Of a stretch of 64,000 nt of DNA, positions 9,290 through 18,242 are shown one piece after another. How positions within the stretch are numbered: the stretch's first letter is position 1; each line of letters opens with the position of its first letter. The DNA lies in contig JAMLHL010000018.1 in NCBI GenBank assembly GCA_023957125.1, forward strand, positions 32,040 to 96,039, written 5' to 3'. The notes beneath the pieces are model-generated. The model saw only the letters and a list, made by a program, of their open reading frames with translations. It made no database searches and was not told the origin of the DNA. This DNA is from Chitinophagaceae bacterium. Lineage in GTDB: Bacteria > Bacteroidota > Bacteroidia > Chitinophagales > Chitinophagaceae. A program made the position numbers and the translations under genes.

Positions 9290-9811
9290 ATGGAAGGATC
9301 GCATAAAAACAATAGTACTCCGCCAGCCGCATCGGCAGAGCATGATTTGCAATGGCAGAAAAAATCTGCTTCCCAACAGAAAACCTATGCCCGGATGTTG
9401 CAAAGAGGAGATAAAAATAAGATGCTGAAACAACTTCCGGAATTGCACGAAGAAGCGTTTTCCCATATCAACTGCCTGAACTGCGCCGCCTGCTGTAAAA
9501 ATTATTCCCCCCGCTTTAAAACGCCGGACATAAAACGCATCAGTAAATACCTCCGCCTGAAGGAAAGCCGCTTCATTGACCGGTACCTGCAACTGGATGA
9601 TGAAGGAGATTATGTAGTGAATCAAAAGCCCTGCCCCTTCCTCGGAAGCGATAACCGGTGCAGTATTTATGAAGTGCGGCCATCCGACTGTGCCCGGTTT
9701 CCCTATACCAATGAGGACGTTCTTATCAACCGGCCACGGATTACTTTGAAAAATTCCAGCTTTTGTCCCGCAGTTTTTTTCGTGCTGGAAAAACTTCTTA
9801 AAGTGAAATAA
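9290..9811 (+). CDS. YkgJ-like cysteine-cluster (putative metal-binding) protein
   Basis: A 173-residue soluble protein with the YkgJ/UPF0153-type cysteine pattern: C62-x2-C65-x2-CC (68-69), then C115, C124 and C134 (KPCPFLG, NRCSIYE, SDCARFPY), and a last Cys near 158. The family is thought to bind zinc or an Fe-S cluster; its function is not established. The N-terminal 50 residues are charged and variable. It stands alone, with repeats upstream and the toxin-antitoxin promoter downstream. The start at 9290 is the first ATG in frame. Confidence 0.85.
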   Translation: MEGSHKNNSTPPAASAEHDLQWQKKSASQQKTYARMLQRGDKNKMLKQLPELHEEAFSHINCLNCAACCKNYSPRFKTPDIKRISKYLRLKESRFIDRYLQLDDEGDYVVNQKPCPFLGSDNRCSIYEVRPSDCARFPYTNEDVLINRPRITLKNSSFCPAVFFVLEKLLKVK

Positions 9812-9830
9812 ATTTATCAGGAAAAATAAA

Positions 9831-9867
9831 TACGACAAAAAGTTATTTTTTTAAACAAAATGTCGTA
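9831..9867. promoter_or_regulatory. Inverted repeat upstream of Xre/RES operon (putative operator)
   Basis: Perfect 7-bp arms TACGACA (9831-9837) and TGTCGTA (9861-9867) are separated by a 23-bp A/T-only core apart from single G and C bases. It lies about 100 bp upstream of the antitoxin start. Xre-type antitoxins of this family usually repress their own operon by binding inverted repeats, so an operator is plausible (inference). Confidence 0.5.
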
Positions 9868-9970
9868 TCTTGTGGGGTAAAGCAATATGGCGGTTTTTCT
9901 TACGATAGAAGAAGAATACGTTCCTGGTTTACCGGCCGGCCGCCAAAATGCAAAAGTTTAAAATATACAC

Positions 9971-10471
9971 ATGAAAAAGAATCCCACAAACTATAAAACA
10001 GAAGAGGAATCAATGCAATCACTTTTGGAGGAGGCTGCGGTTCATTATCAAACCATGGGTATCATCTTAGGTAGTAAGCAACCGTTTCCAACTCATTCTC
10101 CCGATGATATGGACCTGATCCGGCTAAGCCGCTCCGGGGTAAAAAAGTCCTCTTTAAAATCGCTCAGTAAATTTCTTGGGATCTCCATGGAGGCAATGAG
10201 CCTTCTTCTGCATACTTCTCATAGAAATATACAGCGTAAAGACGATGATGAGCTTTTAGACATTAATAAGTCCGAAAGAGTGTTAGAGATCGCCGAGCTG
10301 GTTAGCCGGGGCCTGGATGTTTTCGGTTCCGCGGATAATTTACAGCAATGGCTGCATTCCAGCATTATTGCTTTAGGCGGTAAAAAGCCGGTGGAGCTGC
10401 TGGATACCTCTTTTGGAGTGCGTATGGTTCTTAAGCTTCTCAATCGTATAGAACAGGGCGTATATTCTTAA
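9971..10471 (+). CDS. Xre/MbcA/ParS-type antitoxin
   Basis: A 166-residue antitoxin of the RES/Xre toxin-antitoxin family. The N-terminal half holds a helix-turn-helix (about 50-85: SLKSLSKFLGISMEAMSLLL). The C-terminal DUF2384 (MbcA/ParS) part has the typical VLEIAELVSRGLDVFGS...WL and LLDTSFGVRMVLKLLNRIEQGVYS ending, which in known complexes blocks the NAD site of the toxin. The toxin gene starts 10 bp downstream, so the two are co-transcribed. The ATG at 9971 sits after an A-rich leader. Confidence 0.92.
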   Translation: MKKNPTNYKTEEESMQSLLEEAAVHYQTMGIILGSKQPFPTHSPDDMDLIRLSRSGVKKSSLKSLSKFLGISMEAMSLLLHTSHRNIQRKDDDELLDINKSERVLEIAELVSRGLDVFGSADNLQQWLHSSIIALGGKKPVELLDTSFGVRMVLKLLNRIEQGVYS

Positions 10472-10480
10472 TTTTCTGTT

Positions 10481-10969
10481 GTGATATTGTATAGAGTTTG
10501 CAGGAATAAGTACAGGCACGATTTAAGCGGTTCCGGCGCCAGGGTCAGCGGGGGACGATGGAACAGTGCCGGCAGGGCCGCTCTGTACACCTCCGGAACA
10601 AAATCACTTGCCATTTTGGAAGTGCTGACCAATACGCCCCTGGCAATTTTAAAGGATGATTTTACTATTGTAACACTTGAACTTCCGGATGGGGTTTCAA
10701 TTGATGAATACAAGTTGAGCGACATGCCGGCAGAATGGCATAGCTATCCTGTTCCCATTCATGTTATGCGGATGGGCGACCGATGGCTGGCATCGGGCAG
10801 GAGTCTGGTTTTGAAGGTACCTTCGGCCGTTGTTTTTTCCGAGCATAATTGGGTCATTAATCCTGCTCATCCGGAATTTGATAAAGTAAAGATCGCGGGT
10901 ACAGAAAGACTGGTGATAGATCCGCGAATCGAGAAAAACCGGCAGGATCCGTATTCTGATCCGGTTTAA
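10481..10969 (+). CDS. RES-domain toxin (NAD+ phosphorylase family)
   Basis: A 162-residue RES-family toxin. Characterised members degrade NAD+ by phosphorolysis and stop growth. The residues that name the family are visible: Arg (R26 in GGRWN), Glu (E47 in AILEVLTN) and Ser (S115 in KVPSAVVFSEHNW), plus Y36 and the terminal NPAHPEF motif. Full-length and apparently intact. The start at 10481 is 10 bp after the antitoxin stop. The initiator lies in GTGATATTG, so GTG (10481) is used. Confidence 0.92.
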   Translation: MILYRVCRNKYRHDLSGSGARVSGGRWNSAGRAALYTSGTKSLAILEVLTNTPLAILKDDFTIVTLELPDGVSIDEYKLSDMPAEWHSYPVPIHVMRMGDRWLASGRSLVLKVPSAVVFSEHNWVINPAHPEFDKVKIAGTERLVIDPRIEKNRQDPYSDPV

Positions 10970-10992
10970 AAGGAGAACTTGCACTGCATTGT

Positions 10993-11625
10993 TCAGGGTA
11001 GAGAGATGAAGTGCCGCCCAGGCTCATAGTCCTTTTCCAGCGCATTGATGATAGTTTTCAAATGCGTTTCATTCCCCAAAAAATCCGCCTTCCCCGCATC
11101 TATATACAGGGTTTTGATATTGTGCTGTTTGATATAATGCGTATAGGTTTGCTGGATATTGTAAAGATATTCATCCGGAATACGCTGTTCGTACGACCGG
11201 CCGCGCTTCCGTATATTCTCCTGCAGGTTACTGACCGGGGCATGCAGGTATATCAGCAGGTCGGGCCGGATCAACTGTTGGGTGATAATATCGAATAGCC
11301 GCTGATAAAGCAGGAACTCTTCTTCCGGTAAATTTACTTTGGCAAAAAGCAGGCATTTCGTAAATAAATAATCCGCGATGGTGATGCTCCGGAAAAGGTC
11401 TTTGGTATGCACCAGCTCCTTCAACTGCTTGTACCGTTCTGCCATAAAAAACAATTCAAGCGGAAAAGCGTTTTGACCGGGATTTTCATAAAACCCTGCA
11501 AGAAAAGGATTGTCCGCGAACCTTTCCAGGATCAGTCTTGCATTAAAATGTTTTGATAACAGGTGGGCCAGCGTGGTTTTACCCACGCCTATATTTCCTT
11601 CAATTGCGATATAATGATAATTCAT
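10993..11625 (-). CDS. Deoxynucleoside kinase
   Basis: A 210-residue P-loop kinase of the dNK/dGK family, which phosphorylates deoxynucleosides for salvage. It has the Walker A GNIGVGKTT near residue 10, the ERF substrate-pocket motif (LILERFADNPFL), the DYLFTKCLLFA segment (DRS-like region) and the lid arginines RKRGRSYEQRIPDEYL. The ATG at 11625 (MNYHYIAIEG) is preferred over the TTG at 11637. folK lies 54 bp upstream on the same strand, a pairing common in this phylum, so an operon is likely. Confidence 0.9.
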   Translation of the reverse strand: MNYHYIAIEGNIGVGKTTLAHLLSKHFNARLILERFADNPFLAGFYENPGQNAFPLELFFMAERYKQLKELVHTKDLFRSITIADYLFTKCLLFAKVNLPEEEFLLYQRLFDIITQQLIRPDLLIYLHAPVSNLQENIRKRGRSYEQRIPDEYLYNIQQTYTHYIKQHNIKTLYIDAGKADFLGNETHLKTIINALEKDYEPGRHFISLP

Positions 11626-11678
11626 AAGCGAAGCCAAACTTAAGCAACACTTTCAAATTAATCGGAAAGGATTATACA

Positions 11679-12164
11679 CTAATTTTCCAGTTTCCAAACG
11701 CTGAGCGGATCATTACATTCTTTCAAAAGGCGATGAATGGTTTTTTCCCGGACGGGATGGATAACATCCGGCGCTATTTCGTCCAGCGGTTCCAATGCAA
11801 AACGCCGGTACGGCAATTGAGGATGGGGAACCTCCAACGCAGGAGTGTGGATAATCTCATCATTAAACAGCAGCATATCTATATCTATATTCCGGGGACC
11901 GTATTTTTGGGTCCTCTGCCGTCCCATTCTCGCTTCTATTTGCAGCAGCAGGCCGAGCAGTTGAAACGCCGGCCAGGAAGTGTTGATCATCAATGCCTGG
12001 TTAAAAAAAGAGGGTTGGTCTGTATTTCCCCAGGGAGCCGTTTCGTATAAATGAGACCGCCGTACAATGGTTCCACATTCATTTTCAATCAATGTGCGGG
12101 CTTTTTCCAATTGTAATTTTCTGTCTCCCAGGTTACCGCCAATCAACAAATACCCTTTGTTCAT
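11679..12164 (-). CDS. folK: 2-amino-4-hydroxy-6-hydroxymethyldihydropteridine diphosphokinase
   Basis: A 161-residue HPPK, which transfers pyrophosphate from ATP to hydroxymethyldihydropterin in folate synthesis. Family motifs: GGNLGDR near the N-terminus, YETAPWG (pterin pocket), FFNQALMINT, the GPRNIDIDMLLFND catalytic signature and EVPHPQLPYRRFALEPLDEIAP. Usual length. It is followed by the deoxynucleoside kinase. The start ATG at 12164 gives MNKGYLLIGGN, the standard beginning of the fold. Confidence 0.95.
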   Translation of the reverse strand: MNKGYLLIGGNLGDRKLQLEKARTLIENECGTIVRRSHLYETAPWGNTDQPSFFNQALMINTSWPAFQLLGLLLQIEARMGRQRTQKYGPRNIDIDMLLFNDEIIHTPALEVPHPQLPYRRFALEPLDEIAPDVIHPVREKTIHRLLKECNDPLSVWKLEN

Positions 12165-12226
12165 GGATAGAATATGTAGTTTCCGGCCTCAAATATCCCT
12201 AATTTTACCAGACTAAAATTTTAAAT

Positions 12227-13984
12227 GTGAGGAGTTTCTTTAAATTTTTCCTGGCGTCTTTGTTAGCGTTGGTCATCTTTACCTTGTTGGGGTTTTTTAT
12301 TCTACTGGGAATCGTAAGTGTTGTTTCCGGCGGTGAAAAAACATCGGTTGCCTCTAATTCGGTGCTGGTTATGGATCTGTCGCACCATTTCAGCGACAGG
12401 AAGCAGGACAATACTTTTGCCCGCCTCAGCGGTGATGATGATGTGTACTCCACTTCGCTGTATGAAGCCATTCAGCTTGTACAACAGGCTGCAGAAGATT
12501 CCCTGATAAAAGGCATTTATATAAAGTGCAATGAAAATGCCAACGGCTTTGCCGCAAGTGAGGAATTGCGAAAGGCGTTGCTTGATTTTCGGGAGAGCGG
12601 GAAATTTATTATTGCTTATGGAGATGTGATCTCGCAGAAAGCATATTTTGTGGGCAGCGTAGCCAACCGGATCTACTGTAATCCCAAAGGAGGGCTCGAC
12701 TGGAAAGGCTTTTCTTCCCAACTTTTCTTTATAAAAAATACTTTGAAAAAGCTTGAAATTGAACCCCAGATATTTTATGACGGGAAATTTAAGAGCGCAA
12801 CCGAGCCTCTCCGGGAAGAAAAAATGACAGATGCCAACCGGCTACAGACGACGGTATGGCTTGGAGATTTGTACAACAGGTTTCTGCTGGCTGTTGCTGA
12901 TGCAAGAAAAACAGATACGGCAACGCTCCGCAGGTATGCTTCTGATTTTACGATTCAAACGCCGGAGGACGCGGTACGTTATAATTTAATGGATGGGGTG
13001 AAATATGACGATGAGGTAAAGGATGAAATCCGCCACCGGCTGGGTATAGGTGCCTCTGAAAAAATTGAGTTTGTGCTTTTGGGAACTTATGCGGAAAAAA
13101 GCAGCCCTTCAAAATATCGTGCCGACCGAATTGCGGTTATTTACGCCGAAGGGGATATCGTGGATGGGAAGGGCAACGAAAGGCAGGTGGGCTCCGGTGA
13201 ATTCAGAGGCTTGTTGGCCAACGTACGGGAAGACAAGCACGTGAAGGCCGTGGTGCTGAGGGTAAATTCTCCGGGCGGTAGTGCACTTGCCAGCGAGATC
13301 ATCTGGCGGGAAACGATGCTTATCCGCAGTGCGGGAAAGCCCTTAGTGGTATCTATGGGAGATGTGGCGGCTTCCGGGGGGTATTATATCTCCAGTGCGG
13401 CCGACAGTATTTTCGCGCAGCCCAATACCATTACGGGTTCCATTGGGGTATTCGGGATCATTCCGAATATGAGGGAATTTTTCAGGAATAAACTGGGGGT
13501 AACTTTCGATGAAGTAAAAACAGCGCCCAACGCGGATATAGGCAGTATTACCCGCCCGATGACAGATGGAGAGAAGAAGATTATCCAGGCGGGGGTGGAC
13601 ACTATTTACAATACATTTAAAGACCGGGTGGCTGAGGGAAGGAAAATGAATTTACCCATAGTGGACAGTATAGCGCAGGGGAGGGTTTGGGCAGGAAGCA
13701 GGGCCCTGGAAATAGGACTGGTAGATCGCCTTGGCGGTTTGGAGGAGGCCATCGCCTGTGCCGCACGCATGGCTAAGCTCACCGACTACGGGTTGAAGGA
13801 ATATCCCGAGCCCAAATCCCTTTGGCAGATGCTGAAGGGTAATTTGGGTAAAAATGTACAACTCAAAACCCTCAGAAAAGAATTGGGCGATGAACAATAT
13901 CAATTGTTTCAACAACTGCAGCGCATCCGGGAGATCACAGGTACTATACAGGCAAGGTTACCCTATGATATTGTTGTGGAATAG
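12227..13984 (+). CDS. sppA: Signal peptide peptidase SppA (67K type)
   Basis: A 585-residue double-domain SppA, a membrane-bound serine protease that clears signal peptides and misfolded membrane proteins. One N-terminal transmembrane helix (about 6-30) anchors it. The catalytic pair is visible: Lys189 in DGKFKSATEP (N-terminal repeat) and Ser383 in DVAASGGYYIS (C-terminal repeat), matching the Lys/Ser dyad of the E. coli enzyme. NSPGGSALASE marks the C-terminal ClpP-like core. GTG at 12227 is taken as the start because the overlapping ATG at 12225 is followed at once by a stop. Confidence 0.93.
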   Translation: MRSFFKFFLASLLALVIFTLLGFFILLGIVSVVSGGEKTSVASNSVLVMDLSHHFSDRKQDNTFARLSGDDDVYSTSLYEAIQLVQQAAEDSLIKGIYIKCNENANGFAASEELRKALLDFRESGKFIIAYGDVISQKAYFVGSVANRIYCNPKGGLDWKGFSSQLFFIKNTLKKLEIEPQIFYDGKFKSATEPLREEKMTDANRLQTTVWLGDLYNRFLLAVADARKTDTATLRRYASDFTIQTPEDAVRYNLMDGVKYDDEVKDEIRHRLGIGASEKIEFVLLGTYAEKSSPSKYRADRIAVIYAEGDIVDGKGNERQVGSGEFRGLLANVREDKHVKAVVLRVNSPGGSALASEIIWRETMLIRSAGKPLVVSMGDVAASGGYYISSAADSIFAQPNTITGSIGVFGIIPNMREFFRNKLGVTFDEVKTAPNADIGSITRPMTDGEKKIIQAGVDTIYNTFKDRVAEGRKMNLPIVDSIAQGRVWAGSRALEIGLVDRLGGLEEAIACAARMAKLTDYGLKEYPEPKSLWQMLKGNLGKNVQLKTLRKELGDEQYQLFQQLQRIREITGTIQARLPYDIVVE

Positions 13985-14041
13985 TTAATGATAAAAAACC
14001 GGTACTAAATCCGGTACCTTCGCCCGCTCAAATGCTTATTC

Positions 14042-15148
14042 ATGTCAGGATCTTATAGCCAGTTTAAAGCCATGTTGGCTGTTGCCAAAGCCAGTCTCAT
14101 TGCCATTTTCAGAAGCCCGTCGGCAGTGGCTTTCAGTTTTGCTTTCCCGTTGGTATTTATTCTCGTCTTCGGTTTTTTTACCGGGGGCGGCAATATATCC
14201 CTGCGCGTTGCCTTCGCCACCGGCACGGATACCGGCAGCCATATCTACCCTGTGATCCGTCAGCTCCCCGGTCTCCGTATTATTGATAAGCCGGTAGAGC
14301 AATTGAACGAAGATCTTGAAAAAGGCAGGTTAACGGCTATTATCTCACTCCGGAAGAACGACGGGGAGATACCTGAGTATTTTATCAGTTTGAAAAGTTC
14401 GGAAGCCGTAAACGAACAAAACCTGAATGTTTTGCGTTCCATGCTTACCGCGGCAATTGAGCAGATGGATCGTCAGAAATATCCCCGGTCGCCTACCGTA
14501 GCGGTCGTTAATAATACGGTTGAAAAAATTCCCGGCAGAACGTACCGGAGTATTGATTTTATATTGCCGGGGCAACTGGGATTTTCATTGTTGAGTGCCG
14601 GGGTGTTTGGCGTGGCCTTCCTGTTTTTCAGTTTGCGGCAAACGCTTGTGTTGAAACGTTTTTTTGCCACGCCCATAAGCCGGACTTTTATTGTATTGGG
14701 GGAGGGATTGAGCCGGGTGACTTTTCAATTGATAACCGCCGTTGTTATTTTATTGGTGGGCTATTACTTTTTCCATTTTACCCTGGTTCATGGCTGGATC
14801 ACTTTTATGGAATTGCTGGTGTTGAGCTTTATCGGGCTGGTGGTTTTCATGTCTTTCGGTTTTATCGTAAGCGGTATCGCCAAAAGCGAAAGCGTGATCC
14901 CTCCCTTGGCCAATCTTGTTACCCTGCCCCAGTTTTTGCTGGCAGGTACTTTTTTCCCGATTGATAATTTTCCTTCCTGGCTCCGCCCTTTTTGTAAATT
15001 GCTGCCGCTTACTCATTTAAACGATGCGATGCGGGATGTGGCTTTTGAAGGGGCCCATTTACCGGATTGTGGAAAACAACTGGTTATTCTTGCGGTGTGG
15101 GCGGTGATAGGATATACGCTGGCTGTGAAAGTATTCAAATGGGAGTAA
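14042..15148 (+). CDS. ABC-2 type transporter permease (orphan)
   Basis: A 368-residue inner-membrane permease of the ABC-2 family. One helix near residues 25-50 is followed by a periplasmic domain (about 55-175), then five hydrophobic segments in the C-terminal half including the typical end LPQFLLAGTFFPIDNFPSWLRPFCKLLPLTHLNDAMRD (ABC-2 signature region). Substrate unknown. No ATP-binding subunit gene is next to it or elsewhere in the window, so its ATPase partner must be encoded elsewhere. It lies 57 bp after sppA and 28 bp before an SRPBCC protein, so co-transcription is possible. Confidence 0.85.
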   Translation: MSGSYSQFKAMLAVAKASLIAIFRSPSAVAFSFAFPLVFILVFGFFTGGGNISLRVAFATGTDTGSHIYPVIRQLPGLRIIDKPVEQLNEDLEKGRLTAIISLRKNDGEIPEYFISLKSSEAVNEQNLNVLRSMLTAAIEQMDRQKYPRSPTVAVVNNTVEKIPGRTYRSIDFILPGQLGFSLLSAGVFGVAFLFFSLRQTLVLKRFFATPISRTFIVLGEGLSRVTFQLITAVVILLVGYYFFHFTLVHGWITFMELLVLSFIGLVVFMSFGFIVSGIAKSESVIPPLANLVTLPQFLLAGTFFPIDNFPSWLRPFCKLLPLTHLNDAMRDVAFEGAHLPDCGKQLVILAVWAVIGYTLAVKVFKWE

Positions 15149-15176
15149 GCAACCGGTTAATTTTATAAATTGAAAA

Positions 15177-15692
15177 ATGAAATTCCTTAAGCCGGCTTTA
15201 ATTGCCATTGTTGTATTTGCCCTCCTACTCCTGGCATTCTCCTGGTTGTTGCCATCGAAGATCAATGTATCCAAATCTACGCTGATCCATGCCTCCAAAG
15301 AACAGGTAACGGCTGCTTTATTGGATATTGAGCAATGGAAGAACTGGAATCCCATTTTACAGGATCCGGGTATTCAGTATCTTATTGAGTCTCCTCACCG
15401 CGTAAAATGGACAAGCGCCAAAGGTGTGCCTAACGTTATTCAACTGGAGCCATATACACCCGACAGTATCCATGTGATCATACGATCCGATAACAAGCCG
15501 GTTTTTACCAGTGGCTTTACCGTGACGCAGCATCCGGAGGATAGCCTGCTGATCAAAGTGGAATGGTGGATCCGGGAAGACCTCCGATGGTATCCCTGGC
15601 AAAAATTTTATGGACTGTTTTCAGAGAGTTTCAGGGAAGCCTATATGGAAGATAATTTGCGGTCATTAAAATATTACCTCGAAAATAAATAA
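15177..15692 (+). CDS. SRPBCC-domain membrane-anchored protein
   Basis: A 171-residue protein with an N-terminal hydrophobic helix (about 5-25) followed by a START/SRPBCC-type ligand-binding domain (polyketide cyclase-like: STLIHASKEQVTAALLDIEQWKNWNPIL... and the C-terminal long helix FYGLFSESFREAYMEDNLRSLKYYLEN). Such proteins bind small hydrophobic ligands; the ligand here is unknown. It follows the ABC permease by 28 bp on the same strand and is followed by a hairpin repeat element. Confidence 0.75.
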   Translation: MKFLKPALIAIVVFALLLLAFSWLLPSKINVSKSTLIHASKEQVTAALLDIEQWKNWNPILQDPGIQYLIESPHRVKWTSAKGVPNVIQLEPYTPDSIHVIIRSDNKPVFTSGFTVTQHPEDSLLIKVEWWIREDLRWYPWQKFYGLFSESFREAYMEDNLRSLKYYLENK

Positions 15693-15712
15693 TGACAGGA
15701 TTTAATGGGTGT

Positions 15713-15779
15713 ATCCCATATTTTGGCTCCACCTGTGGCATTCCGGTCGGTGTCCCACCCGCCTGCGAAAATATGGGAT
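15713..15779. repeat. Intergenic hairpin element, copy 1
   Basis: Perfect 12-bp inverted arms ATCCCATATTTT (15713-15724) and AAAATATGGGAT (15768-15779) enclose 43 bases that include GCTCCACC, CATTCC and CACCCGCCTGC. A diverged copy with the same arms and internal words lies at 25938-26028. No coding potential. A dispersed non-autonomous element is one reading; a terminator for the upstream gene is another. Confidence 0.7.
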
Positions 15780-15861
15780 GCAGCCGGATTTAATTTTTTC
15801 ACTTCCTGCCGATGCCCTAAATTTACCGGCATTCTAATTGTTCAAATCAAAAACGTGCAAC

Positions 15862-16836
15862 ATGCCTCTTAAAAACAAAAATATGCTGCCTATTTCCCGC
15901 CGCCGGTTTTTATTAAAAGGCTCCCTCGCCTCTGCAGGATTATTATTAGCCGGTTCCGCGGCACAGTCCGCTTCCCGTTTTTTATACGGGCTTCCCGATT
16001 CTAAATTCTTTGGCGTGCAGATGGGTGTCATTACATATTCCTATCGCAGTATGCCGCACGATATTCACCAGTTGCTTCAGTATATTGTAGATAGCGGTAT
16101 CAGCGCGGTGGAGCTGATGGGGGAGGCGGTGGAAGATTTTGCCGGTAAGCCGGCCAAGACATCTGATCTTTCGAAGGAAGATTATGCAAAGCAGGTGGCC
16201 GAATGGCGGGCAGGCGTTTCCATGGAGAAATTTAAAGCGGTCAGAAAAATGTTTAAAAAAGCCGGCGTTAGTATTTACGCCTTCAAGCCCAGTGCTCTGG
16301 GGGCGCAGAATACCGATGCGGAGATAGAATATGCGTTAAGGGCAGCCAGGGCGCTGGGGGCCAACGCCGCAACGGTGGAATTGCCAAAGGATACCGCCCA
16401 ATCCAAACGTTTGGGCGACCTCGCTGCCAAACATAAGGTGTATATTGGCTATCATGCTCATACCCAGGCTACTGATACGGCATGGGATGTGGCTTTGAAC
16501 CAGTCGCCCTATAATTCCATGAACCTGGATTGCGGGCATTATATAGCTGCGGGGGGAAACAATACAAAAGAGCGTTTGCTGGCATTGATCGAAGCCAGGC
16601 ACGACCGGATAACGAGTCTTCATCTGAAAGACCGGAAAACCAAAGAAAACGGGGCAGCCAATTTGCCCTGGGGAGAAGGAGATACGCCGATCCCGGAAAT
16701 TCTAAACCTGCTGAAGGATAAGAAGTACAAGATCCCCGTGAGCATTGAATTGGAATACCAGATCCCCGCCGGGTCAGACGCGGTAAAAGAAACCCGTAAA
16801 TGTTTGGAATACGCACGGAAAGCGCTGGGCGCTTAA
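15862..16836 (+). CDS. Sugar phosphate isomerase/epimerase family protein, Tat-exported
   Basis: TIM-barrel protein of the xylose isomerase-like (AP endonuclease 2) family. The twin-arginine signal SRRRFLLKGSLASAGLLLAG near the N-terminus indicates Tat export to the periplasm. Barrel and metal-site segments are seen as GVITYSYRSM, AVELMGEAVEDF, YIGYHAHTQ, MNLDCGHYIAAG, SLHLKDRK and PVSIELEYQIP, whose His/Asp/Glu residues would bind the divalent metal. The substrate is unknown. The frame is open from 15838; ATG 15862 (MPLKNKN) or the ATG just before LPISRRRF are the likely starts. Monocistronic, with accC convergent downstream. Confidence 0.85.
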   Translation: MPLKNKNMLPISRRRFLLKGSLASAGLLLAGSAAQSASRFLYGLPDSKFFGVQMGVITYSYRSMPHDIHQLLQYIVDSGISAVELMGEAVEDFAGKPAKTSDLSKEDYAKQVAEWRAGVSMEKFKAVRKMFKKAGVSIYAFKPSALGAQNTDAEIEYALRAARALGANAATVELPKDTAQSKRLGDLAAKHKVYIGYHAHTQATDTAWDVALNQSPYNSMNLDCGHYIAAGGNNTKERLLALIEARHDRITSLHLKDRKTKENGAANLPWGEGDTPIPEILNLLKDKKYKIPVSIELEYQIPAGSDAVKETRKCLEYARKALGA

Positions 16837-16904
16837 TTGGTTTTGGGCTTGCAAAACCGGCGTTCAGCCAGGTTTCGTAAAAACGGATAGAACGCCGATG
16901 CTGC

Positions 16905-18242
16905 TTACATCATCGTAAATGATTCCATGAATTTGGTGGTGAACTTTCCTTTCCGGAAATCTTCATTTCGCATCAATTGCTGGTGGAAGGGAATGGTGGT
17001 TTTTACGCCTTCAATCACGTATTCGCTCAACGCCCGGCTCATGGTATTAATAGCCTCTTCCCTGGTTCGCGCCACCGCGATGATCTTGGCGATCATGGAA
17101 TCGTAATAAGGCGGGATCACATACCCGGCGTAGGTGTGGGAATCAATCCGTACGCCATGCCCTCCCGGCTGATGCAATACGGTGATCCTTCCCGGAGAAG
17201 GCCGGAAATCATTATAGGGATCTTCGGCATTGATCCTGCATTCAATAGCGTGCATCTCGGGATAGTAGTTCCTGCCGGAGATAGATTCCCCGGAGGCGAT
17301 CTTTATTTGCTCTTTTACCAGGTCAAAATTGGTCACTTCTTCTGTAACGCAATGTTCCACCTGGATGCGGGTATTCATTTCCATAAAATAAAAATTCTTG
17401 TGTTTGTCCACAAGAAATTCTATGGTGCCCACGCTCTCATAGTTGATGGCAGAAGCCGCTTTCAACGCCGCTTCCCCCATTTTTTCACGCAGTTCATTGG
17501 TCATGAAGGGAGAGGGCGACTCCTCTACCAGTTTCTGATGCCGGCGCTGGATGGAGCAATCTCTTTCACTCATGTGGCAGACCTTGCCGTACCGGTCGCC
17601 GGCGATCTGTATTTCAATATGACGGGGTTCTTCCACAAATTTTTCCATATACAGGCCGTCATTCTTAAAAGAGGCGCCTGCTTCCGCCCTGGCATTGTTA
17701 AACGCTTTCTCCAACTCGCCTTCCTCCCAAACCACCCGCATTCCTTTTCCGCCGCCGCCGGCAGTTGCTTTAAGCATTACGGGATAACCGATCTCTTTTG
17801 CCAGTCCTTTTGCCTGATCCACACTTTCCAACAGCCCCGGGCTGCCCGGAACTACCGGAACCCCGGCTTTTATCATGGTTTCTTTGGCGGTGATCTTGTC
17901 TCCCATAGCGGTAATCATTTCGGGAGTGGGGCCAATGAACTTGATGCCATGTTCACAGCAAATCCGGGCGAATCTTGCATTTTCAGAGAGGAAACCATAC
18001 CCGGGATGAATGGCATCTGCATTGGTGATCTCCACCGCCGCCATAAGGTGTGGGATGTTCAGATAAGAATCCGCGCTTTGTGGTCTCCCGAGGCAAACTG
18101 CTTCGTCTGCAAATTTCACATGCAGGCTGTCTTTGTCAGCGGTCGAATATACGGCTACTGTTTTAATACCCATTTCACGGCAGGTACGTATAATGCGTAA
18201 CGCGATCTCACCTCGGTTTGCAATAAGTATTTTTTTGAACAT
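16905..18242 (-). CDS. accC: Acetyl-CoA carboxylase, biotin carboxylase subunit
   Basis: A 445-residue ATP-grasp enzyme that carboxylates the biotin on AccB using bicarbonate and ATP, the first half-reaction of malonyl-CoA synthesis. Signature segments: KILIANRGEIALRIIRTCRE, HPGYGFLSENARFA, the ATP loop TAGGGGKGMR, ERDCSIQRRHQK, and the MEMNTRIQVEHCVTE active-site signature. Full-length. It is the last gene of an efp-accB-accC cluster on the minus strand, with an AT-rich simple-repeat spacer (18243-18339) after accB. Confidence 0.96.
   Translation of the reverse strand: MFKKILIANRGEIALRIIRTCREMGIKTVAVYSTADKDSLHVKFADEAVCLGRPQSADSYLNIPHLMAAVEITNADAIHPGYGFLSENARFARICCEHGIKFIGPTPEMITAMGDKITAKETMIKAGVPVVPGSPGLLESVDQAKGLAKEIGYPVMLKATAGGGGKGMRVVWEEGELEKAFNNARAEAGASFKNDGLYMEKFVEEPRHIEIQIAGDRYGKVCHMSERDCSIQRRHQKLVEESPSPFMTNELREKMGEAALKAASAINYESVGTIEFLVDKHKNFYFMEMNTRIQVEHCVTEEVTNFDLVKEQIKIASGESISGRNYYPEMHAIECRINAEDPYNDFRPSPGRITVLHQPGGHGVRIDSHTYAGYVIPPYYDSMIAKIIAVARTREEAINTMSRALSEYVIEGVKTTIPFHQQLMRNEDFRKGKFTTKFMESFTMM

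Noticed and set aside
16977..18200. Long (407-codon) open frame on the plus strand
   Set aside because: It lies wholly antisense to accC, which has all its active-site motifs; the antisense peptide resembles nothing.
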